A stretch of 57,855 nt of DNA from Puia sp. (GCA_031292515.1 JARLGZ010000193.1:1-57855), one strand, 5' to 3'; numbered from the stretch's first letter, positions 9,036-17,454 are shown. The notes: a model not told the origin generated them from the sequence alone. Numbers and translations are program-made.

Positions 9036-9291
9036 CTCCAGGCTGATTATCTGATTGGGAAAGTCGGGAAAGGATCGCGCAAATATCAAAATTATAAATA
9101 CCCGCGCGATGCAATGTACACTCAAATATAAAGATTGCGTGTTTAATACAGCACCCCTTTTTCATTTTGCATTCATTTTCGGATTCATTTCCGAAATAAG
9201 GATCGCTGGTAGATACCAAAGAGGGGAGATAGATGCCAAATAAAACACTCGCTATTTTTCAAGTATCTTCGTACTTTATAAACAAAAGCAA

Positions 9292-9849
9292 ATGAAGCAA
9301 ACAGTACTTGGAGATGGGATTTCGACGATCGAAGGATTCCTTACTCAGGAAGAATGCAAATTTTTTATTGAAAAGAGTGAAAGAATCGGTTATGAGCCGG
9401 CTACTGTCGAAACCGAAAAGGGCCCTGTTCGTATTGAGACTGTACGCAACAACAATCGAATCATATTTTCCGACCCTGACCTGGCCATTAGCCTTTGGGA
9501 AAAGGCGCGTTCATTCTCCCCGAAAAAAATAGGAAACTCAACTGCCATAGAGTTAAACGAAATGTTCCGTTTTTATAAATATGAGCCCGGTCAGCAATTT
9601 AGGAAGCACAAAGACCAAAGCTATATCAGAAACGATTCCGAGGCGAGCTATTATACTATCTTGATATATCTGAATGACGATTATTCCGGAGGAGAAACGG
9701 CATTTAACGAAATTACAGTCAATCCCCGAACAGGTACTGCCCTTATATTCAGACATGATCTTGAACATAGAGGCAGCGAGGTGACATCGGGCGTGAAATA
9801 TATTTTAAGGACGGATATTATGTTCAGCCTTCAAGCTCCGGAGGAATAA
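9292..9849 (+). CDS. 2-oxoglutarate/Fe(II)-dependent oxygenase, prolyl-4-hydroxylase type
   Basis: A 185-residue protein with the double-stranded beta-helix signature. The Fe(II)-binding residues are H106 and D108 (RKHKDQSY) and the distal H159 (LEHRG), with R173 placed to bind 2-oxoglutarate. The segment YLNDDYSGGETAF is typical of the prolyl-4-hydroxylase-like subgroup. It would hydroxylate a protein or small-molecule substrate in the cytoplasm, with no signal peptide. The gene stands alone, and the region before it is AT-rich. The substrate cannot be inferred. Confidence 0.88.
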   Translation: MKQTVLGDGISTIEGFLTQEECKFFIEKSERIGYEPATVETEKGPVRIETVRNNNRIIFSDPDLAISLWEKARSFSPKKIGNSTAIELNEMFRFYKYEPGQQFRKHKDQSYIRNDSEASYYTILIYLNDDYSGGETAFNEITVNPRTGTALIFRHDLEHRGSEVTSGVKYILRTDIMFSLQAPEE

Positions 9850-10017
9850 AAAAGAGCGGCTGACCGGTAATTAAGGTACCCTCTTTCTTTTTCGAATTTC
9901 GATGGAGAACAGCCATTTCCCCGATGCGCGGCTTCCGTAAGCCCGGGTTTCTCCAAGAATATTTTTCAAACGGGTGTAACATTTTTCAAGTGCATGAGTG
10001 TACACTTTCGACGCAGG

Positions 10018-10103
10018 AAGCGTTCGTTTCCGTACAGTTAAAGCGTTTTAACATTTTTCTATCAGGCTCATTATCAAACTCTTATCATTTGGCATTGCAT
10101 TGG
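10018..10103 (+). promoter_or_regulatory. conserved upstream cis element, copy 1
   Basis: A 39-base block at 10018-10056 is identical to 12051-12089. It contains the inverted repeat GTTAAA-GCGT-TTTAAC (10037-10052). Exactly 29 bases later an 18-base block, CATTTGGCATTGCATTGG (10086-10103), is again identical in both copies. Weaker similarity runs upstream to about 9975 and down to the start codon. The arrangement suggests an operator plus core promoter for the secreted PepSY-like gene. Confidence 0.7.
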
Positions 10104-10170
10104 TCTGATGCCGTGCGTAACCGAACACGAAGGAAATTCAAACAGGCAAACAATCAAAAAAATTAAAATC

Positions 10171-10683
10171 ATGAAAACAATTATTTTTTCCACGATCGTC
10201 GCCACGGTGCTGAGCATAACGACTACGCATAGTTCTTTTGCGAATGGCGCATCCGGCAAAAAGACAGTGTTCAACGGCCCCATCGAAAGGACGGCATTCA
10301 AACTATCGGGAGACCCCAGCTTTAAAGGATCCGAAAATTTCGTAAAAGCCTTCCCGGAAGCGATGGTAAAAAGCTACGAGACCCAGGGCGACAAAACAAA
10401 AGTCACTTTCACCTGGAACGGCGACGCGCTCGAAGCCTACTATGATCTTGACGGCAACCTGCTCGCCACCAGCCACCAGCTGATCCCCGAGAACCTCCCG
10501 ATGTCCGTAAAACTGCAGATTCGTGACAACTACAAGGACTATATCATCGCCCAGGCGCTAGAGTTCTATCATACGGAAAATGGCTTGTGCTATTTCGTCA
10601 TGATCAGGAAAGACAGGAAGGGCCTGATCCTTCAGGTCACCCCCGATGGCAATATGAACGTGGTGAAAAGGCTGAAGAGCTAA
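10171..10683 (+). CDS. small secreted PepSY-like protein, copy 1
   Basis: A 171-residue protein from the ATG at 10171, chosen because it gives a standard signal peptide (MKTIIFSTIVATVLSITTTH...SSFANG). The mature part is a compact alpha/beta domain with FKGSENFVKAFPEAM, VTFTWNGDALEAYYDLDGNLL and a C-terminal YFVMIRKDRKGLILQVTPDG. It resembles the PepSY-like / putative beta-lactamase-inhibitor-like fold of periplasmic proteins. A paralog with the same architecture lies at 12211-12699, and the flanking DNA is duplicated as well. Function unknown; it is probably periplasmic or secreted and under a dedicated regulator acting at the shared upstream block. Confidence 0.8.
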   Translation: MKTIIFSTIVATVLSITTTHSSFANGASGKKTVFNGPIERTAFKLSGDPSFKGSENFVKAFPEAMVKSYETQGDKTKVTFTWNGDALEAYYDLDGNLLATSHQLIPENLPMSVKLQIRDNYKDYIIAQALEFYHTENGLCYFVMIRKDRKGLILQVTPDGNMNVVKRLKS

Positions 10684-10763
10684 TCCGCAAAGTATAAAAA
10701 TAAAACGCAGGCCATAAGCAGAACTGGCGGATGAATAAATAGCAACCAGTAGTTGGTAATCCG

Positions 10764-10817
10764 GACGCCCCACGGCGTCAGACGATTGATCGGTCCTTCC
10801 CGGGACGGTCAATTCGT
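10764..10817. other. conserved double hairpin, copy 1
   Basis: Two hairpins follow one another: GACGCC-CCAC-GGCGTC (10764-10779), then a 15-base stem whose left arm is ACGATTGATCGGTCC and right arm GGACGGTCAATTCGT (10782-10817). The same pair of structures occurs after the paralog at 12752-12805, with paired changes in the stem. A short T-rich stretch follows, so a terminator role is possible. Confidence 0.6.
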
Positions 10818-10909
10818 CGTTTATAAAGGTCTGTCTCCAAGTCCCGTCTCTTCCCATCCGGGAGAATTCCAGCCCGGGAAAATCTCCTCCTCTTTTTCCG
10901 AAAAATAAT

Positions 10910-10956
10910 TTTGCGCAATCAATCGGTTGCATATATATTTGCAACTGATTGGTTGC
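10910..10956 (+). promoter_or_regulatory. promoter with paired operators for the arsR-type operon
   Basis: A textbook Bacteroidota promoter, TTTG (10910-10913), N20, TATATTTG (10934-10941). The -7 box lies between two 16-base quasi-palindromes, GCAATCAATCGGTTGC (10915-10930) and GCAACTGATTGGTTGC (10941-10956). A dimeric winged-helix repressor bound there would cover the promoter, so autoregulation by the ArsR protein just downstream is likely. The leader to the ATG is about 165 bases. Confidence 0.75.
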
Positions 10957-10998
10957 GGTTTAATAATTGCCGCCAACCGGAATGAAATCACTGTATAT

Positions 10999-11117
10999 AA
11001 TGACACCTGAATCAATGGCGGCTGTATCCATGACACCTGTCCAATGGCAGCTATATCAATAACAACCGTGCCAATGAAAACTGTACCATTAACAACTATA
11101 CTAATAACAACTGTATG
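10999..11117 (+). repeat. 15-bp tandem array in the arsR leader, running into the start codon
   Basis: Eight units, seven of 15 bp and one of 14 bp, loosely AATRRCAACTGTACC, fill the leader. The last unit supplies the ATG of the ArsR gene. A 14-codon frame inside the array ends in a TGA that overlaps that ATG. Confidence 0.85.
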
Positions 11118-11429
11118 AGACGAGACGTATTTCAGGCTATCGCCGACCCCACCCGCAGGGCTATCCTGAGCCTGCTGGCGTTCAATGCCATGACCCCGAA
11201 CGCGATCGCCGAACATTTTGACAGCAGCAGACAGGCCATCTCAAAACACATAAAAATACTCGCGGAATGCCAGTTGCTCAACCAGGAGCAAACGGGCCGT
11301 GAAATATACTATCACTTCAATCCGCAGAAAATGCAAGAAGTCGATCAGTGGGTCGCGCAGTTCCGCGAACAATGGGAAAAACGTTTTGATCAATTGGATG
11401 CGCTATTGAAAAAACAAAAAAACAAATAA
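11115..11429 (+). CDS. ArsR-family winged-helix repressor
   Basis: A 104-residue protein with the classic start [20 protein letters not shown] and the recognition helix region [20 protein letters not shown], then the wing [10 protein letters not shown]. No paired cysteines typical of metal sensors are present, so it belongs to the non-metal branch that usually represses a neighbouring AHSA1 gene. It overlaps nothing and is followed after two bases by the AHSA1 gene, so the two are translationally coupled. The upstream promoter holds two palindromes that are the likely binding sites. Confidence 0.92.
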   Translation: MRRDVFQAIADPTRRAILSLLAFNAMTPNAIAEHFDSSRQAISKHIKILAECQLLNQEQTGREIYYHFNPQKMQEVDQWVAQFREQWEKRFDQLDALLKKQKNK

Positions 11430-11431
11430 CC

Positions 11432-11932
11432 ATGGCAACGAAAGAAGCTGTCTTTACAAAAGACCCGGACAACAAAAAACTGACGGTGGTAAGAGCCTTT
11501 GATGCCCCGCTCACACAGGTTTGGGAAGCCTGGACGACCGGCGAAATTCTGGATCAATGGTGGGCGCCCAAACCCTATAAGGCGGAAACGAAAACAATGG
11601 ATTTCAGAAAAGACGGCCGATGGCTGTATTGCATGGCAGGTCCGCAAGGGGATCGGCACTGGTGCAGGGTCGACTATCATACTGTCGAACCCCATCGGCT
11701 CATCACTTCCGCGGCAAAGTTCTGCGACGAAGCGGGCAACGAAAACAAGGATTTTCCGACCATGTACTGGAGAAAAGAGTTTAGCGGAACGGGCGACCGC
11801 ACGACCGTAAGGATTGAAATTACTTTTGACAAGACCGCCGATATGGAAACAATCATCAAGATGGGCTTCCAGGAAGGCCTTACCATGGGTCTTGGCAACC
11901 TCGATCAGTACCTGGCCGCGCACACACGCTAG
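11432..11932 (+). CDS. SRPBCC/AHSA1-domain protein
   Basis: A 166-residue Bet v 1-like (SRPBCC) protein. The N-terminal strand KLTVVRAFDAPLTQVWEAWT and the WWAPKPY motif are typical of activator-of-Hsp90-like AHSA1 proteins in bacteria, with GFQEGLTMGLGNLDQYL as the C-terminal helix. These proteins have a hydrophobic cavity for small ligands and generally sit beside an ArsR regulator. It lies two bases after the ArsR gene, clearly the same operon. The ligand is unknown. Related domains at 55263 and 56860 in this window carry the same promoter design. Confidence 0.92.
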   Translation: MATKEAVFTKDPDNKKLTVVRAFDAPLTQVWEAWTTGEILDQWWAPKPYKAETKTMDFRKDGRWLYCMAGPQGDRHWCRVDYHTVEPHRLITSAAKFCDEAGNENKDFPTMYWRKEFSGTGDRTTVRIEITFDKTADMETIIKMGFQEGLTMGLGNLDQYLAAHTR

Positions 11933-12050
11933 CCGGCAACGATCCTATGCAATTCTTATTGCCCGCCTGCTCATAAGCAGTCCGGAAAAAAAATATTTTG
12001 AATCAGCTGTAACCTTTTTCGAGTCTCCGATTGTTCACTTTCGCATCACA

Positions 12051-12136
12051 AAGCGTTCGTTTCCGTACAGTTAAAGCGTTTTAACATTTGCACAATCACC
12101 TCATTTTGAATTGTTTACCATTTGGCATTGCATTGG
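12051..12136 (+). promoter_or_regulatory. conserved upstream cis element, copy 2
   Basis: Copy of the block at 10018-10103. The 39-base core (12051-12089) is identical, including the palindrome at 12070-12085, and the 18-base element (12119-12136) follows after the same gap. The DNA between and around them differs, so the two blocks are conserved beyond what recent duplication would explain. Confidence 0.7.
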
Positions 12137-12210
12137 CCTTACCCGATGTGTAACAGAACACACACAAATAGCAGGTATTCAAATTTTAAATTTCTTTTAA
12201 AACACAGTTT

Positions 12211-12699
12211 ATGAAAACAAGTATCTTCTCCCTCATCATCGCCGTCGCACTGAGTGTAACGAGTATACATACTGCCTCGGCCAACAACCGCATCACCAAT
12301 GACCACAGCATCCTCAAACTCGCCGGTGAACCCAGTTTCAAAGGATCGGAAAATTTTGCGAAAGCATTTCCCGATGCCATGGTAAACAGTTATGAAACCA
12401 AGGACGGCAGTACAAAAGTATCCTTCACCTGGAACGGAGACGCCCTGGAGGCCTTCTATGACCTGAATGGCAATCTGCTCGCCACCAGCCATTTCATGAA
12501 GACAGCCAATCTGCCGATGTCCGTACAGATGCAGGTCCGCGACAGCTACAAGGACTACTCGATCGTACAGGCCGTGGAATTCTACCATACCGAGAAAGGA
12601 CTGTCCTATTTCGTGATGGTGAAGAAGGATAACAAAGGCCTGATCCTCCAGATCAACCCCGACGGAGGCATGAGCATCGTGAAGAGACTGAAAAACTAG
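12211..12699 (+). CDS. small secreted PepSY-like protein, copy 2
   Basis: A 162-residue paralog of the protein at 10171. It starts with a signal peptide (MKTSIFSLIIAVALSVTSI...ASANN) and keeps the same landmarks: PSFKGSENFAKAFPDAM, SFTWNGDALEAFYDLNGNLLATSH, and KKDNKGLILQINPDG near the end. It is shorter at the N-terminus of the mature domain. The shared promoter-like block and double hairpin show that the duplication unit included control elements. Predicted periplasmic or secreted; function unknown. Confidence 0.8.
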   Translation: MKTSIFSLIIAVALSVTSIHTASANNRITNDHSILKLAGEPSFKGSENFAKAFPDAMVNSYETKDGSTKVSFTWNGDALEAFYDLNGNLLATSHFMKTANLPMSVQMQVRDSYKDYSIVQAVEFYHTEKGLSYFVMVKKDNKGLILQINPDGGMSIVKRLKN

Positions 12700-12751
12700 A
12701 CCCTGTCAAGCTGCATACAAGTCATCACCTAGTTGTAACCGGTAGAAAAAA

Positions 12752-12805
12752 ACGCCGTCGGCGTATGGCGATTGACCGATCCCCTGGGAGGGACGGTCAA
12801 TTCGC
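12752..12805. other. conserved double hairpin, copy 2
   Basis: ACGCC-GTC-GGCGT (12752-12764) is followed by a long stem with left arm GCGATTGACCGATCC and right arm GGACGGTCAATTCGC (12768-12805). Compared with copy 1, the outermost pair changes from A-T to G-C and an inner T-G wobble becomes C-G, so pairing is kept. It overlaps the 3' end of the minus-strand gene at 12797. Confidence 0.6.
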
Positions 12806-13348
12806 TGTTTTAGGGGTGTCAGAACGATCCGCCATCCGGCCGCTGACCAGGGAAGATACGAGGACATGAAAATGAGCGAGGGCGGTGGAAATGCGGAGCT
12901 GGAGCAGCTCCAACGGTAACTCCAGGCTAATGGCCGTTTCCTCGTGGCTTACCGCCCGGATCGTCGACCAGTCCAGCACTTCTTTCTCTTCGGCGTGCAG
13001 ACCGCTCCAGGCTTCGGCGTAGCTGTCCCAATCCAGGTCTTCGGGCAGACCCCGGCCTACGACGACAGACGCAGCTTCCTCCATGATCTTGAAGTTGGCG
13101 ATCTGAAGCAACCAGTTGTGCAAACGGATATGCGGGTTGTGCTGGCGGATATGCCGGACGGAATATACCAGGGTCTTCTCGAGGATCCGGATGGCAACAT
13201 CCGGGTCCTTTACGACGGCAAGGATCTTTCCGTACAAGGAAGGGGCAAAAGAATCGAAAAGCATGTGCAAAATGGACGACTCGCGGCTGGCGATGCCGTC
13301 GATCATACGTAATACGTCTGATGTAGGGTTTTCGGGCAATGAAATCAT
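12797..13348 (-). CDS. degenerate ECF sigma-factor-like protein
   Basis: A 183-residue protein. Residues 25-95 look like sigma-70 region 2 (LFDSFAPSLYGKILAVVKD, then ILEKTLVYSVRHI and LHNWLLQIANFKIMEEA). The usual acidic and aromatic residues of region 2.3/2.4 and a recognisable region 4 helix-turn-helix are weak; the C-terminal part EEKEVLDWSTIRAVSHEETA only faintly recalls one. It may be a diverged or non-DNA-binding sigma relative. It is divergent from the AAA ATPase, and a 7-9-7 palindrome lies between them. Confidence 0.6.
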   Translation of the reverse strand: MISLPENPTSDVLRMIDGIASRESSILHMLFDSFAPSLYGKILAVVKDPDVAIRILEKTLVYSVRHIRQHNPHIRLHNWLLQIANFKIMEEAASVVVGRGLPEDLDWDSYAEAWSGLHAEEKEVLDWSTIRAVSHEETAISLELPLELLQLRISTALAHFHVLVSSLVSGRMADRSDTPKTAN

Positions 13349-13411
13349 AAACCGGGGCGGGGTTAAAGAATGAATATTCCCGCTACCATCTGCCTATCAA
13401 CCATTTATGGA

Positions 13412-13434
13412 TTACACTCGGGCTATAAGTGTAA
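13412..13434. promoter_or_regulatory. perfect inverted repeat between divergent genes
   Basis: TTACACT, nine bases, AGTGTAA. The arms match perfectly, in the gap between the sigma-like gene (minus) and the ATPase gene (plus). The size fits a dimeric repressor or activator site. Confidence 0.5.
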
Positions 13435-13546
13435 ACCCTGACTTTAACGCCAACCTAGTTTTTTTTTTCAAATATTCCTATACTTACCGGTAAATAACCT
13501 TTTTATATCGACGAATCAGATTAATTTCCGGCTCAATTTCCAATCA

Positions 13547-14338
13547 ATGCCTTTTATAAAATCATTCACCGTCGACACGGAAAAAAAACACCCCTTCCCT
13601 TTTAATATCCCCGCGATCAAATTTGCCAGGCAGATCGCCCTAAACCCGGGTGTCACGATCTTCGCCGGCGACAATGGCACCGGCAAATCCACCCTGCTCG
13701 AAAGCCTGGCCGTCTCCCTGAAGCTTCCATTGATCGGGGGACATATCGGTTCTCACGCCGGATTCGATGCCGCAAAAGCCGTCAGTCCTCATCTGAAAAT
13801 AGAATGGCGAAACCAGACCAGCAAGGGATTCTTCTTTCGTGCAGAAGACTTCAGCGATTTTATAAACGGCGTGGAAAAGGAGAAAAATAAGATATCGGCA
13901 CAACTCGCCGATCTAAAAGGCCAGGTCGACGACTCCATCATCGAAAAGATGAGCGAAAGCATGAACTATACTCTTTTTGACATGCGAAGAAAATACGGCG
14001 ACGACATGCAGGCCTTTTCACACGGAGAGGCCTATATGAAGATCATAGAGACGAGAGTCGCGGATAAAGGGATCTACCTGATGGATGAGCCGGAGGCCGC
14101 GTTGTCTCCTTTGAAGCAACTTTCCCTCATAGCCCTCCTTATGGAAATATTAAAAAACAAGAAGACCCAGTTCGTCATTGCCACCCATTCGCCCATACTC
14201 ATGGGCATACCCGACGCGCTGCTCTATGAAATACAGGAAGACCGCATGGAGCAAGTAGGCTACAAAGACACCGATCATTACCGCATCACCCGAACCTTTC
14301 TCGACAACCCGGAATATTACCTTCGTCATTTCCGGTAA
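13547..14338 (+). CDS. small AAA/ABC-type ATPase
   Basis: A 263-residue protein with an ABC-ATPase-like order of motifs: Walker A GDNGTGKST at residues 41-49, a signature-like FSHGE at 157-161, Walker B IYLMDEPEAAL ending at D180-E181, and a switch histidine in ATHSP (H214). The lack of transmembrane domain or long coiled coil places it among stand-alone ATPases of the RecF/SMC/OLD-like kind, not transporters. Such proteins act on DNA or in defence and repair, but its length is short and no nuclease partner is beside it. A short helical stretch at about 105-140 (EKEKNKISAQLADLKGQ) may be the lever arm. Function unknown. Confidence 0.8.
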   Translation: MPFIKSFTVDTEKKHPFPFNIPAIKFARQIALNPGVTIFAGDNGTGKSTLLESLAVSLKLPLIGGHIGSHAGFDAAKAVSPHLKIEWRNQTSKGFFFRAEDFSDFINGVEKEKNKISAQLADLKGQVDDSIIEKMSESMNYTLFDMRRKYGDDMQAFSHGEAYMKIIETRVADKGIYLMDEPEAALSPLKQLSLIALLMEILKNKKTQFVIATHSPILMGIPDALLYEIQEDRMEQVGYKDTDHYRITRTFLDNPEYYLRHFR

Positions 14339-14390
14339 GGCCAACCGCCGGATATCCGGCATCGAGTGACCCACGATCATTATATCTTCA

Positions 14391-14477
14391 GCTAATTTCA
14401 TCTTGCACTGACCATAATTTCATCTTACACTTCCGCTAATTTCATCTTACGTTGACCATTATTTCATCTTACGACAG
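14391..14477. repeat. four-copy 20-23 bp repeat between convergent genes
   Basis: Four units built on TAATTTCATCTTACRYTGACC, of 23, 21, 23 and about 20 bases, occupy the gap between the ATPase stop and the stop of the TlpA-like gene. Confidence 0.9.
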
Positions 14478-14495
14478 AAAATTCGTAATTCCCCC

Positions 14496-15710
14496 TCAAT
14501 GCCCGACTAACTCCCGGATCCGGTCTTCCAGGGCCGCTGCTCCATTTGAATCATATCCATTCACGATATAGGCGATCCTGCCGTCCCTGCCGATCAGGAA
14601 GGCCTTTGGAATACCCCTGACCTTATAAGCCGCGGCCTGCAAGCTATAAAAACCCTTCAGGTCGGAGATATTGGTCCACCCGATACTGTCCGCACGCGAA
14701 GCTGATGTCCACCCCTCCGGGCTGGTGTCGATAGAAAAACTAACCACCCGGAATCCTTTTGCCGCATATTTTTTCGCCAGGAGCGCCAATTGCGGGTTGT
14801 TCGCCCGGCAAGGTCCGCACCAGGAAGCCCAAAAATCGAGGAAGAGAACGCTGCCTTTAAAATCGGACAGCCTCACCGCCCGACCCGCCGTGTCTTTCCC
14901 TGCAATGTCTATATAGGGAGAGCCGACCTGCAGAGACTCCGCCGACACGTACTGCCGGATGACATCCCCGTATTTTGTATCCTGGAGAGAGGCGGGAAAC
15001 CGGTTGAACAGTTCCTGCAGACTGTCTCTCGTCAGGTCGTTGCGTAAAAAATAAAGCTCCTTTATCGTCACCAGCGAAGGGTTGAAACTCGCAATCGTCT
15101 GCAGCCGGATGGCGGTCACCCGGGCATCGATCACGGATATCTTCTTCCAGACTTGCATGGCGTTTTCTTCTTTTGTCTCGGCCAATGCCATTCTCACCAG
15201 GCTGTCGCGGTCCCGGTCGAGCGCTTTGTGTCTGCTCTCTACCCGGCAGGAGATGTCCTGCAACGGGCCGCCCTTCACCACCAACTCAGAAAAATGGCTG
15301 CTGTCCCCTGTGATCGCCAGGTTCCTGTTCTCCAGCCAAAAATTGAAATAGACCCCGCCCGTTTCCGGGTAGAGCCGGTATTGCCCAGGCTCGGTCACCT
15401 GTCCTTTGAAAATGCATAACCGGTGATGGATTTTCCCGGAGTCGATACCGCTCGTGGAGTCGAGATTGATCAGATAGAATTTCGTGCCTTCCGCAAATCC
15501 ACCGAGACGGACCGTGACGGTGAAGGAGCGCTGCTTGTTGCCGGGTGGGTTACCAGCATTTGCCGGCCGGAAATCGACCGTCGCCTTACAACCATTTGCC
15601 TCTCCCCGAACAGACGAAAAAGAGGCAAGGATAAGAGACACCGGCGACAGGGAAAGCAACAAAAATCGCCATAGACAAAGAGACAAACGGGAGCTTTTTA
15701 CAGCATGCAT
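14496..15710 (-). CDS. TlpA/ResA-like periplasmic thioredoxin with N-terminal DUF4369-like domain
   Basis: About 404 residues from the ATG at 15710, preferred because it puts a hydrophobic signal segment (FLLLSLSPVSLILASF) close to the N-terminus; the ATG at 15776 adds 22 residues. The C-terminal third is a thioredoxin fold with the active site WCGPC near residue 297 and a cis-proline in RGIPKAF. The N-terminal part is beta-rich, as in the large Bacteroidota TlpA/DUF4369 family. It would reduce or shuffle disulphides in the periplasm. No cytochrome maturation gene is nearby. It is the last gene of a minus-strand run of secreted proteins. Confidence 0.88.
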   Translation of the reverse strand: MHAVKSSRLSLCLWRFLLLSLSPVSLILASFSSVRGEANGCKATVDFRPANAGNPPGNKQRSFTVTVRLGGFAEGTKFYLINLDSTSGIDSGKIHHRLCIFKGQVTEPGQYRLYPETGGVYFNFWLENRNLAITGDSSHFSELVVKGGPLQDISCRVESRHKALDRDRDSLVRMALAETKEENAMQVWKKISVIDARVTAIRLQTIASFNPSLVTIKELYFLRNDLTRDSLQELFNRFPASLQDTKYGDVIRQYVSAESLQVGSPYIDIAGKDTAGRAVRLSDFKGSVLFLDFWASWCGPCRANNPQLALLAKKYAAKGFRVVSFSIDTSPEGWTSASRADSIGWTNISDLKGFYSLQAAAYKVRGIPKAFLIGRDGRIAYIVNGYDSNGAAALEDRIRELVGH

Positions 15711-15801
15711 AATATCTACGATTTTTTCGTAGACGCAAGATAGGGGATCCCCTGTTAGAAATCCGTTAAAGTACAAAATTCTTTATTGCTCAATAAGTTC
15801 T

Positions 15802-17454
15802 TCACTGCTCAATATTCCCGCTCTGATGAATCCTTCCTTTCCCTTCAAACGCCTTCGAAAATCCGCGTAAATCGGTTCCCGTTAACAGGATATCCGAAAG
15901 ATCCGAATCCAGGTTCCTCAGGAACACTTCAGGACTCCCGGAAACCAGGGGCATGCAATTTAAAATTCGCAGCTTCCCGCAGTGTATTGTTTTTATATAA
16001 CCTTCACTCGTCGGGGAAAGGGTCGCATTGACGCCATCCACCGTACCGTTATCCACGTCTTCCAGGACCAACGCCGGCCTGTCATCACGGGCCTGGTAGT
16101 GCATGGTTATATTTCTTAAGGTTATATTCCTGGCGTGCCGTATATGGAAACCATAGGCATTGGTGGTTCCAAATTGCTCGGCATCCGGGTATTTATTTTC
16201 ATTTTCCGGAAACGGCGCCTTTGACTCCCCGACCGTTCTGCCCCCGGCGAATGTGATGGAGATATCTGATAATTGCACGTTTTCCAGTTCATGACCCGGA
16301 AGGCCGGCGATCAGGCAGCCAATTTTCGAGGCGCCATCTGCCAGGACGTGGGAGATCATCACGTTTCGGAACCTGGAGACGGGAATATCGGTCTGGCCTG
16401 CCTTGTAAGGCCTGGCCCGGTTACCTAGCCTGAGAAAAATAGGGACCAGGGGCCCGGATATCCGGATGTTCCCGATGACGACCCCATCAAGATCGCCTCC
16501 GTCTACAGCGGTCAGCGTGATACCGCTATTGCCTGCAGGATTTCCGAAAATCGTCCTATCGCTGACTGAGGATGGTTTTATAATGCAATTGGTGATAACG
16601 ATATTTTTAAACCCTCCCGAGGATTCCGTTCCGCATTTTATCGCGTTGCAATGACTGCTGACGACACAATCGCTGATGACCACATTCTCCACCGGATATT
16701 CATTCATGCTTTTCAATGTAATTCCATCATCATCACTGTCGCCGATGCAATGAAGAATCCGGATATTCCTGCACCCGTCGATGTCCATCATATCATTGTT
16801 CTTATTGCTGTGATTAAAAACCCGGATACCCTCTATCAGGATATCCTCACAGACAAGGTAATGCTGCATCCAATATCCTGAATTCCGCAAATGGATATCT
16901 TTGATATGCACACTGCTGTCCCGCACAAACCAGAAAATAAAAGGCCTCGTATTGAAGTTGGAAGGAAAAAAGGGAGAATGGCCGCTGAAAGCCGCCCCTC
17001 TGCCATCGATGAGCCCATTTCCGCAGATCGTTATATTCCTTTTCCCTTCTGCATAAAACAGAGAAAAATGAATATTTCTACCGTCGTAATAATCTATCCC
17101 GGGGGTAATAACCGGGTAAGCCCTGATATCCGTGTCGCCAAGGAGGGTGCTGCCGCCCGGGATCTCCATGGTAATATTATCTTCTAAGAAAAGAGTTGTA
17201 CTCCGGTATGACCCCGGCGGGAAAAATACGACCCCCCCTCCACCGGCGGCGCATTTATCGATGGCTCTTTGAATCGCCGGGGTGTCGTTGTTTCTGCCAT
17301 CCCCTTTGGCGCCAAATTTCCTCACGTCGTAAACCAGGGGCCTGTGTGCTGATGCCTGAAAATGGAAAATAAAAAGGAAAAGGCCGAGACCTGTCATTTT
17401 TATAGAAGTCATCAGGGAAAACTTCGTGTCCGGGATCATCCGATTCATTTCCAA
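15802..17454 (-). CDS. secreted right-handed beta-helix glycosidase, GH28-like
   Basis: A 550-residue protein. A signal peptide ends near ASAHRP, followed by the pectin-lyase-fold opening VYDVRKFGAKGDGRNNDTPAIQRAID and VVFFPPGSYRSTTLFL. Middle turns show NNDMMDIDGC and GDSDDDGITLKS, which correspond to the NTD and DD catalytic motifs of GH28, and SSHCNAIKCG in place of the usual GHG. The RIK motif of polygalacturonases is not evident, so the substrate may not be polygalacturonan. Several N-terminal methionines leave the start uncertain by up to 15 residues. Likely acts on a pectic or other polymer outside the cell. Confidence 0.75.
   Translation of the reverse strand: MEMNRMIPDTKFSLMTSIKMTGLGLFLFIFHFQASAHRPLVYDVRKFGAKGDGRNNDTPAIQRAIDKCAAGGGGVVFFPPGSYRSTTLFLEDNITMEIPGGSTLLGDTDIRAYPVITPGIDYYDGRNIHFSLFYAEGKRNITICGNGLIDGRGAAFSGHSPFFPSNFNTRPFIFWFVRDSSVHIKDIHLRNSGYWMQHYLVCEDILIEGIRVFNHSNKNNDMMDIDGCRNIRILHCIGDSDDDGITLKSMNEYPVENVVISDCVVSSHCNAIKCGTESSGGFKNIVITNCIIKPSSVSDRTIFGNPAGNSGITLTAVDGGDLDGVVIGNIRISGPLVPIFLRLGNRARPYKAGQTDIPVSRFRNVMISHVLADGASKIGCLIAGLPGHELENVQLSDISITFAGGRTVGESKAPFPENENKYPDAEQFGTTNAYGFHIRHARNITLRNITMHYQARDDRPALVLEDVDNGTVDGVNATLSPTSEGYIKTIHCGKLRILNCMPLVSGSPEVFLRNLDSDLSDILLTGTDLRGFSKAFEGKGRIHQSGNIEQ

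Noticed and set aside
8073-9131. A 352-residue open frame opposite the GH78-like gene
   Set aside because: Antisense shadow of a gene with a clear family match.
10086-10103. Sigma-54 promoter in the TTTGGCATTGCATTGG block of the PepSY-like genes
   Set aside because: The spacing between GG and the -12 element is one base short and the -12 is TTGG rather than TTGC; the block may still be regulatory.
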